Source of the DNA: Mycolicibacterium insubricum
GTDB lineage: Bacteria > Actinomycetota > Actinomycetes > Mycobacteriales > Mycobacteriaceae
Direction: 5' to 3'
Assembly: GCF_010731615.1 (NCBI RefSeq)
Contig: NZ_AP022618.1
Span: 3,100,001 to 3,164,000 of the forward strand
DNA length: 64,000 nt
The notes under the pieces were generated by a model, which was given only the letters and a program-made list of their open reading frames with translations, made no database searches and was not told where the DNA came from. A program made the translations under genes and the position numbers. Of this stretch, positions 56,200 to 64,000 are shown piece after piece (position 1 is the stretch's first letter; each line of letters begins with the position of its first letter).

Positions 56200-57249
56200 G
56201 TGTCCGACGACGATCTGTCCGCCGCCGCCGCGGAAATCGCCGCGGCGTCAGACGCCGATCAGCTGGTCGCCGCCTGCATCCGGGCGCATTCGGTGGCCGG
56301 CGCGATCACCGGCGTGCAGGTGAGCGGGCTGGCCCGGGACTGGTCGACGCTGTGCCGGACCGCGGTCGCCACCGCGGCGGCCAGCCTCGGCGGGCCCGAT
56401 CAGTGGCTGGTGTCGGGCAGTGTGGGCCGCGGCGAGGCGCTGCCCGGTGCGGATCTGGAGACCCTGGTGGTCCGCGCCGACGGCACCGATCCCGCGGCCG
56501 GGCTGGCGCGCGCGTCGGCCGTGCACGAGCTGCTGTCGCGCTGCGGGTTCGCCGCGGATCCGCACGGGGCGTTCGCCGCGCGGGCGCGGTTCAACCGGTC
56601 CCTGGACGACTGGACCGCGGGCATTGACCGCTGGACGTCGGAGCCGGAGGCCGACCGCGGGGTGGTGATGGCCGGGCTGCTCGCCGACGCCGTCGCGGTG
56701 TCGGGCGGCCCCGAACTCCCCGATTTGGTCGCGGGTGGTCCCGGTGTCGCTTCGGCTCCGCCGGCACTCGTCGAACCACCCGACTTACGCTGCCGCACCG
56801 GCGCCGCGATGCGCGCTCACCCCCAGTCACTGGCGGCGATGCTGCAGGACGCGTGCTACGAGCGTGCCGCGGTGCCGTCTCGGCTGCGGATCTTCGGCGG
56901 GGCCTCGACTGCCGATGTCAAACGGGCGGCGGTGGATCCGGTGGTGCGCATCGCCCGCTGGGCCGCGGTGTCGGCCGGTTCGGATGCACTGACCACCCCG
57001 GACCGGCTGGCCGCGGCGGCCGGCAGCCGGTTTCTGGACGCCGCCGACGCGGCCACCCTGAGCCGTTGCTACACCATCGCCTCCAGCATCCGACGACGTA
57101 CCCGCGACCTGGGCGAGGACGGTGTGCTCGAGATGGCCGCGCTGGCGCCGCGGGACCGGACGGCGCTGCGCGGCATCGGCCGGGAAGTCACCCGGATCGC
57201 GCGGACGCTGAACTATCTGGCCTCGACCTCGGCGTTCTCGCCGTGGTGA
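56200..57249 (+). CDS. DUF294-type putative nucleotidyltransferase
   Basis: A 349-residue protein. WLVSGSVGRGEALPGADLETLVV near 70-92 is the GSxGRxE...DxD nucleotidyltransferase motif (written here in two parts: GSVGRGEALPGADLE then TLVV). The C-terminal half matches the DUF294 output domain (RIFGGASTADVKRAAVDPVV, RIARTLNYL). There is no CBS or cyclic-nucleotide domain, unlike longer members. GTG 56200 has AAGAAT seven bases upstream (leaderless type). Stop overlaps the exonuclease GTG by four bases. Role unknown; PII-uridylyl-type activity is a guess based on the fold. Confidence 0.75.
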   Translation: MSDDDLSAAAAEIAAASDADQLVAACIRAHSVAGAITGVQVSGLARDWSTLCRTAVATAAASLGGPDQWLVSGSVGRGEALPGADLETLVVRADGTDPAAGLARASAVHELLSRCGFAADPHGAFAARARFNRSLDDWTAGIDRWTSEPEADRGVVMAGLLADAVAVSGGPELPDLVAGGPGVASAPPALVEPPDLRCRTGAAMRAHPQSLAAMLQDACYERAAVPSRLRIFGGASTADVKRAAVDPVVRIARWAAVSAGSDALTTPDRLAAAAGSRFLDAADAATLSRCYTIASSIRRRTRDLGEDGVLEMAALAPRDRTALRGIGREVTRIARTLNYLASTSAFSPW

Positions 57250-57836
57250 GCCCGGGGCAGCCGGCACAGCCGATGGGCCCGTTGGTATTCCTCGATACCG
57301 AGACCACCGGGTTGCACCGAGACCGGCGGCCGTGGGAGATCGCCATTATCCGGCGCGACGGCGATGCCCACTCGCGGCTGCTTCTGTGCGTGGACATCGA
57401 CGATCTCGATCTGGCGCACGCGGACCCGGCAGGCCTGACGATCAGCGGGTTCCACAAACGCCATCCACAGGTCCGGCACCGGTCACGGCACTACCCTCGC
57501 GTCTATCCCGCGCGCGAAGCCGCCGCGCTGGTGCGGCAATGGACCGCCGGCGCGACGGTCGTCGGGGTGGTCCCGACGTTCGACACCGAATGCCTCGCCG
57601 CGATGCTCGCACGCCACGGCGTCGAACCCGGGTGGCGGCCCGGCCCGGTGGACGTGATCGCCCTGGCCCGGGCCACTGTGGAACGCCTTGGCCGGCAACC
57701 CGATCCGGACTACGTCACGCTTTCGCTGCAGTGCGGTGTGAAGCCACCCACGCACACCCAGCAGCACACGGCGCTGGCCGACGCCCGCTGGGCGATGCGC
57801 TGGTACGACGCGCTGACGGGCGGGATCGACGGCTGA
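57246..57836 (+). CDS. DEDDh 3'-5' exonuclease (DnaQ-like)
   Basis: A 196-residue exonuclease fold. The first motif is FLDTETTG (Asp17, Glu19), the second Asp lies in VVPTFDTECLAAML near 115, and the third motif is HTALADARWAM (His and Asp near 178-183). GTG 57246 overlaps the upstream stop (GTGA); ATG 57273 is an alternative. Substrate (DNA repair, tRNA or small RNA) cannot be told. It converges on sdhB with a six-base gap. Confidence 0.85.
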   Translation: MSPGQPAQPMGPLVFLDTETTGLHRDRRPWEIAIIRRDGDAHSRLLLCVDIDDLDLAHADPAGLTISGFHKRHPQVRHRSRHYPRVYPAREAAALVRQWTAGATVVGVVPTFDTECLAAMLARHGVEPGWRPGPVDVIALARATVERLGRQPDPDYVTLSLQCGVKPPTHTQQHTALADARWAMRWYDALTGGIDG

Positions 57837-57842
57837 TCGCGG

Positions 57843-58592
57843 TCAGTCGGCCCGGCCGCGCAGCCGCGCCCTCATCACCTCGCGGTTGACCGCGGCGATG
57901 GCGGTCAACGGAATGGATTCCGGGCACACCTGGGCACATTCTCCGTAGCTGGAGCACGGCCCGAACTCGTCCTCCATGGCTGCCACCACCGCGCGCGCCC
58001 GCCGGCCGCGCTCCAGGCGCCCGCGGGTGACGGTCCCCAGGTGCAGCAGTTTCGACCCGGCGAACAGGTGCGCGGCACCGTTTGGGCAGGCCGCCACGCA
58101 GGCCCCGCACCCGATGCAGGCCGCGAAATCCAGGGCGTATTCGGCGTCGTCCTTGGTCAGCGGCTCGGCATCGGCGTCGGCGGCGGTGCCCGCGTCGACG
58201 GCGATGTGGCCACCGGCGCTGATGATCCGGTCCAATGCGCTGCGGTCCACGACCAGGTCGCGCACCACCGGGTAGGCCGCCGAGCGCAGCGGCTCCACCC
58301 GGATCCGGGCGCCGTCGTCGAACGATCGGACGTGCTGGCGGCACGACGGGGTGTTGGGCACCGGGCCGTGCGGGCGGCCGTCGACGGTGATCCCGCAGGA
58401 ACCGCACACCCCTTCCCGGCAGTCGGAGTCGAACGCGACCGGGTCCCGACCGTCGGCCACCAGGGCGTCATTGAGCCGGTCCAGAAGCTCCAGCAGTGAC
58501 ATCTCCGGTGCGGCGTCGTCGACGGGGTAGCTCTCGAACCGGCCGGGCGATGCCGTATCGGGCTGCCGCCAGATCTCCAGGGTGACTTTCAC
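57843..58592 (-). CDS. sdhB: Succinate dehydrogenase / fumarate reductase iron-sulfur subunit
   Basis: A 249-residue subunit with the three cluster sets: 2Fe-2S cysteines C58, C63 and C66 in CREGVCGSC, then CIGCGACVAACPNGA near 150 and CSSYGECAQVCPESIP near 205 for 4Fe-4S and 3Fe-4S. GTG 58592 lies five bases after the sdhA stop. It resembles Rv0247c of the Sdh1 complex as I remember it. In M. tuberculosis that operon is at a different place in the genome. Confidence 0.93.
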   Translation of the reverse strand: MKVTLEIWRQPDTASPGRFESYPVDDAAPEMSLLELLDRLNDALVADGRDPVAFDSDCREGVCGSCGITVDGRPHGPVPNTPSCRQHVRSFDDGARIRVEPLRSAAYPVVRDLVVDRSALDRIISAGGHIAVDAGTAADADAEPLTKDDAEYALDFAACIGCGACVAACPNGAAHLFAGSKLLHLGTVTRGRLERGRRARAVVAAMEDEFGPCSSYGECAQVCPESIPLTAIAAVNREVMRARLRGRAD

Positions 58593-58597
58593 AGCGA

Positions 58598-60570
<1,973 letters not shown>

Positions 60571-60574
<4 letters not shown>

Positions 60575-61356
60575 CGCAGCCACCCGGCCATCACCGCGAT
60601 CGGGATGGTGATGTTGCCGGCCATCACCGCCAGCGCCAGCAGTCCGCCGGCGGCGGTGAGCAGGGCCCTGCTGCGCGCGCCGGTCACACCCAGATCGTTG
60701 ACGGCGGTGTACAACCCGTGCGCCAGGTGTGCGCCGAGCACCACCATCGCCAGCAGGTAGAACCCGGCGACGGCCGGTCGGTCGAAGCTGGCGACCAGGT
60801 TCGCGTAGGCGGCGCTGGAGGTGTGGGTGGCGGCGGTGAATGTGGGCGACGCCGCGGGCCGGGTGCCGGTGGTGAGGTCCAGGATGTGGAAGGCGATGAA
60901 GGCCAGCAGCACGATGCCGCTGACTCCCATGGTGCGCGCGGTGAACGATCGCAGTCCGTGCAGGCCGCGGCGGCGGAACGGGCCCCGGGCCCGGTGGGCG
61001 CGGGCGGTGAGCACTACGGCGGCCCACACGTGGGCGACCAGCGCGGTGACCAACACCGCCCGGAACAGCCACAGTGCCCCCTCGTAGGGCAGCAGCGGTT
61101 CGGCCAGCGTGCGCAGCCAGTGCGCGTAGGCGTCGAAATGCTCTGCACCGGTGTAGATCTTGAGGTTGCCGATCATGTGGACCAAGACGAACAGCGCGAA
61201 CACCACGCCGGTTGCCGCCATCACGATTTTCAAGCCGGCGTTCGACGGCCGCAGGCGCAGCGCCAGTCCGGGTGGGATCAGCGCGGGCCGCCGGGGCACC
61301 TCGTGGCCGGCGTCGGCGGCGTCGGCCGCCTGGACCTCCCCTGCCGAGGCAGTCAT
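60571..61356 (-). CDS. sdhC: Succinate dehydrogenase membrane anchor, cytochrome b558 type
   Basis: A 261-residue membrane anchor with five hydrophobic segments. Histidines suited for heme b lie in the helices (LFVLVHMIGNL near 56, ALVAHVWAAVV near 110, LLAFIAFHILDL near 152, VVLGAHLAHGLY near 211). It matches the single-anchor b558 family (type of Rv0249c). First gene of sdhCAB; two direct repeats and a TGTAG-N6-CTACA element lie just upstream. Confidence 0.9.
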
Positions 61357-61375
61357 CGCATCACTCCGTTGCGTC

Positions 61376-61415
61376 GTCTCCTGCAGCGAAAAAGTCTCCT
61401 GTAGCGAAAACTACA
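61376..61415 (-). promoter_or_regulatory. Operator candidate of sdhCAB: 18-bp direct repeat and palindrome
   Basis: GTCTCCTGCAGCGAAAAA (61376-61393) is followed directly by GTCTCCTGTAGCGAAAAC (61394-61411), a tandem repeat with two mismatches. TGTAG-CGAAAA-CTACA (61400-61415) is an inverted repeat over the second copy. These lie 20-60 bases upstream of the sdhC start, in the promoter area. A regulator bound to both copies is plausible. Confidence 0.5.
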
Positions 61416-61450
61416 CGGGGTCGTAGATATCCGCTCGGGATCAGCGCGGG

Positions 61451-62716
61451 TCAGGAGGCCGCACGCGGCCCGGCGCCGACCGCGTCCGCCACGAGCTGGA
61501 CAAACCAGCCCACCCCCGGCGTGCGCAGCAGCCAGCCGGCCACCGCCCAGCCGAGGTTGAGGTGCTCCAGCGCGGCACCGAGCGCCCGGGTGCCGTCAGC
61601 GACGGTACCGCCGGCCGCCACGTAGCGCAGCCGGCGCAGCGGCGGGTGGTGTGACGCGGCGTCCTGGATCTGCAGCGCCACCGGCCGGCGCGCCGCCAGC
61701 CACGACCCGAGCCGGCTGCACGGTTCGCAACCACCGGCGACGTAGAGCCGGGCGGGTTCGCGTCGCGGGCTCGGCGACCAGCGGGGCAGCCAGTCGCGCA
61801 CACTCGCCCGGTAGCGACGCCAGTCGTCACCGAATCGATCGGCGAGGTCGCCGTGTTCGCTCCAGGCGGCCAGCCCGGCGCCGAACGCCGCGGCCAGCAC
61901 CGCGATCCCGGCGATCTCGGGGGAACGCAGGATCACCGCGGCCAGTGCCAGGATCGCCACCCCGCACAGTTGCATCGGGTTGGCCACGTACGCATACGGC
62001 CCGCCGGTGACCAGCCGCGGCGGCGGGTCCCACGGGTACGGCGTCCCGCCGGCGCGGGCGAACGCGGCCACCGCCGCCACGGCAACGACCGCCGGCAGCG
62101 CGGCCAGTTGCACCAGCACCAGGTCGACCGGGCCGCCGAAGTCCGCGCGGACCGCTGCCCAGGACCGCCCGGTGGCGGCGAAGGCGATCGTCGGCAGCAG
62201 GAACCCGGCGATCGCGGCGAACAGCACCACCTGCATCACCACCCGTGCCCGCAACCAGACTCCACGGTCGGTGAGCACCCCGAGCAGCACGCCGGGGACC
62301 AGGCACAGCGCGACGGCGGCGATCTCCCCCAGCCACCAGGACGGCGCCAGGTGCACCAGCGGCGCCAGTGATCCCATCACCAGGGCGTCGAAGACCACCA
62401 GGATCGCCGCGCACAGCGCCGGGTGCAGCCACGGCGTCAGCAGGATCGGCACGGCGCCCCACAGCAGCGCCCAGCCGAACACCACGTCGACCGGGACGCC
62501 GGCCCACATGGCGCCCGTCGTCCCGAACGTCCAGGCGCCGGCGGCCACCGCCAGCGCGTTGACGACGAGCAGACCGACCAGGTTCCACAGGGTCGCCAGG
62601 ACAGCCGCCCCGCGGCACCTCGGCCCGGCGCCGGCCAACCACAGCGCCGCCGTCAGCAGCACCGGGGTCAGCACCGCGCCGGTGCGCAGCACGGCGATGT
62701 CCAGGCCGGTGGTCAC
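61451..62716 (-). CDS. Membrane methyltransferase-like protein with C-terminal CxxC (DCC-like) domain
   Basis: A 421-residue membrane protein with about ten hydrophobic segments. GGPYAYVANPMQLCGV near 280 and RFGDDWRRYRASVRDWLPRW near 325-345 match isoprenylcysteine/phospholipid methyltransferase-type (ICMT/PEMT) motifs. The C-terminal 75 residues start with ARLYVAGGCEPCSRLGSWL (CxxC), a thioredoxin-like DCC pattern. GTG 62716 overlaps the upstream stop by four bases; the longer open frame is a shadow. It follows the prcA and SRPBCC genes in the same orientation. Substrate unknown. Confidence 0.7.
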   Translation of the reverse strand: MTTGLDIAVLRTGAVLTPVLLTAALWLAGAGPRCRGAAVLATLWNLVGLLVVNALAVAAGAWTFGTTGAMWAGVPVDVVFGWALLWGAVPILLTPWLHPALCAAILVVFDALVMGSLAPLVHLAPSWWLGEIAAVALCLVPGVLLGVLTDRGVWLRARVVMQVVLFAAIAGFLLPTIAFAATGRSWAAVRADFGGPVDLVLVQLAALPAVVAVAAVAAFARAGGTPYPWDPPPRLVTGGPYAYVANPMQLCGVAILALAAVILRSPEIAGIAVLAAAFGAGLAAWSEHGDLADRFGDDWRRYRASVRDWLPRWSPSPRREPARLYVAGGCEPCSRLGSWLAARRPVALQIQDAASHHPPLRRLRYVAAGGTVADGTRALGAALEHLNLGWAVAGWLLRTPGVGWFVQLVADAVGAGPRAAS

Positions 62717-63663
62717 CGTTGCGGCGCGGCGGGATCGAGATCGATGGCGTCCAGCAGGTAGCCGGCGGCCTCGGTGGCGACGACCTGCTCCAGCGGGCCG
62801 AAGTACCACGCCGGAGCCAGCCGGCGGGTGAAGCCCAGGGTCCAGGTCAGCTCGGTGCCGCCCGATGCCACCGCCCGCCAGGACAACCGGCTGCGCTGCC
62901 AGCCCAGCCAGGTGGCCAGCGGGGTGTTGTCGGACACCGTCTCGAAGGTCACCGAATCGGCGGTCCGGTCGACGACGCGGAGCACCAGCTCGGTGCTGTG
63001 TTCGCCCCAATGGTGCGCGGCCATCCCGGGCGGCCGGTGGTGCGCACCGGAGAACGTCACGGTGCGCCGGTCCCCGACGTCCAGGCCGCTACCGGCATCC
63101 GAGAGCGGCCGGGGGAAGCCGAGTGCCAGCAGCCCGCCGGGTTGCCGGTCGGCGAACCGCAGCGGCCGGGCCACCGCGGCCTGCACCTGTTCGGGTGTCG
63201 CGGCGACCTGGCGGGTGGCCGACACCGACTGCTGGTCGGGCAGGGTGGTGGCCGGGGTGACGCCCTCGCACGACATCAGCAGCAACACCGCGGGTGCGAC
63301 GAACGCCGGTGCGCGCGGCCCGTCGAGGCGGCGGGCCCAGCCGACCAGTAGCGCCACCAGCAGTCCGACCGCGTAGCACAGCGGCGCGGCGACCAGCACG
63401 CAGACGAACCCCTCGCCGAGCACCGGCATGGCGAGCAGCAGGGCGATGGTGATCGCCCGCATGGTCATACCGACGAGGCTCTTCGCCGGTGTCGACAGCG
63501 CCAGTACCAGGGCGAAGACACTCGGGATGCCGATGTAGAACGCCGCGGTCTGGCCGAGCCCGACACCCTTGACGACCCGTACCGCGACGACGCCGACCGC
63601 CAGGGCCAGGATCAGCCCGGCCAGGGCCCATTGCGGGCGGGTCGGGTGGTGCAGTGGCCGCAT
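62713..63663 (-). CDS. Membrane protein with SRPBCC/START-like domain
   Basis: A 316-residue protein. Residues 1-130 hold four hydrophobic segments, and residues 145-316 form a soluble domain of the SRPBCC type (RQVAATPEQVQAAVARPLRF, STELVLRVVDRTADSVTFET, SRLSWRAVASGGTELTWTL). A Cys in LLLMSCEG lies at the membrane end. ATG 63663 is ten bases after the prcA stop; the frame extends into prcA but is a shadow. Together with the ICMT-like gene it may be transcribed with prcA. Function unknown. Confidence 0.7.
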   Translation of the reverse strand: MRPLHHPTRPQWALAGLILALAVGVVAVRVVKGVGLGQTAAFYIGIPSVFALVLALSTPAKSLVGMTMRAITIALLLAMPVLGEGFVCVLVAAPLCYAVGLLVALLVGWARRLDGPRAPAFVAPAVLLLMSCEGVTPATTLPDQQSVSATRQVAATPEQVQAAVARPLRFADRQPGGLLALGFPRPLSDAGSGLDVGDRRTVTFSGAHHRPPGMAAHHWGEHSTELVLRVVDRTADSVTFETVSDNTPLATWLGWQRSRLSWRAVASGGTELTWTLGFTRRLAPAWYFGPLEQVVATEAAGYLLDAIDLDPAAPQR

Positions 63664-63673
63664 CCGGTCGACG

Positions 63674-64000
63674 CTACTCGGCGTCCGGGGTGTCCTCGGT
63701 CGCTTTTTCGGCGGTCTCCGCCGGTGCGGGCAGCAGTGCCTCCAGCGCGGCGCCGGTGATCCGGCGGAACGCCCGGCGCGGGCGATTGGCGTCGAGGACG
63801 GCCACCTCCAGGGTGCCCGCGCCGAGGGTGCGGCGTTCGCCGTCGGCGCCGGTCTCCAGTGCGTGCACGGCGATCCGGATCCCGTCGGCCAGTGACGCAT
63901 TCGCGCTGTAGCTGTCGCGCAGCGCCGCGGCGATCGGTTCGGTGGCACCGCCCATCACCACGAACTCCGGCTCGTCGGCGATCGACCCGTCGTAGGTGAT
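63674..64000 (-). CDS. prcA: PrcA, proteasome alpha subunit (3' part only)
   Basis: The C-terminal 108 residues of the proteasome alpha subunit. [18 protein letters not shown] begins at the window edge, and [18 protein letters not shown] near the end is typical of mycobacterial PrcA. The last 25 residues are acidic and variable. The gene continues to the right; prcB and pup would be expected upstream. It works with PafA-marked substrates. Confidence 0.93.
   Translation of the reverse strand: MTYDGSIADEPEFVVMGGATEPIAAALRDSYSANASLADGIRIAVHALETGADGERRTLGAGTLEVAVLDANRPRRAFRRITGAALEALLPAPAETAEKATEDTPDAE

Overview
The window is high-GC, gene-dense actinobacterial DNA from a member of the Mycobacteriaceae. 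The evidence is an ESX (type VII) secretion locus with PE and PPE genes, the Pup-ligase and proteasome genes (pafA, pafB, pafC, prcA), an MPT63-family antigen, a 13E12/DUF222 HNH protein, F420-type enzymes, and many GTG starts with a -10-like TAnnnT 5-8 bases upstream (leaderless style). Gene order largely follows the cobN-cobG-cobH-cobIJ ... cobK-cobM-cobL ... pepE ... helY-tatC-tatA-pafC-pafB-pafA ... prcA order I remember from M. tuberculosis. All comparisons with other genomes are from memory; no database was searched.

Layout. (1) 1-3.4 kb: 5' part of cobN (-), an LLM-class oxidoreductase and cobG (+). (2) 3.4-23.7 kb: a block on the minus strand that separates cobG from cobH. It holds a 48-residue small gene, gltD-gltB, an exported protein and an ESX-2-type operon in the order PE, PPE, esxD, esxC, espG2, MinD-like ATPase, eccD2, mycP2, eccE2, eccA2, then an MpaB/DUF2236-type protein. 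The ESX operon has no eccB or eccC where they would be expected, upstream of PE. (3) 23.7-31.6 kb: cobH and cobIJ (+), a small YiaA-like membrane protein, a large DUF4139-like protein, and the SDR-cobL-cobM-cobK operon (-). (4) 31.6-45.7 kb: F420 biliverdin-reductase-like gene, secreted proteins, pepE, an SnoaL-like protein, a 5'-3' exonuclease, an MPT63 homologue, a DUF4333 protein, helY, tatC, tatA, an SOS-box-preceded HNH gene, pafC and pafB. (5) 45.7-64 kb: pafA, a WXG-like protein pair containing a 57-bp tandem repeat and a predicted hydrolase, a guanidine/urea carboxylation-type operon (permease, two DUF1989 proteins, carboxyltransferase, allophanate hydrolase), a nucleotidyltransferase, a DEDDh exonuclease, succinate dehydrogenase sdhCAB, two membrane proteins and the 3' end of prcA.

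How the genes work together. The cob genes encode much of the precorrin-2 to hydrogenobyrinate path plus cobaltochelatase. gltB and gltD form glutamate synthase. The ESX genes give membrane, protease, chaperone and substrate parts of a secretion system that needs EccB and EccC from elsewhere. tatA/tatC and helY sit next to pafBC (DNA-damage transcription activator) and pafA. The 49.3-56.0 kb operon looks like nitrogen acquisition from guanidine or urea by carboxylation, deimination and allophanate hydrolysis, but the biotin carboxylase and biotin carrier parts are not in the window.
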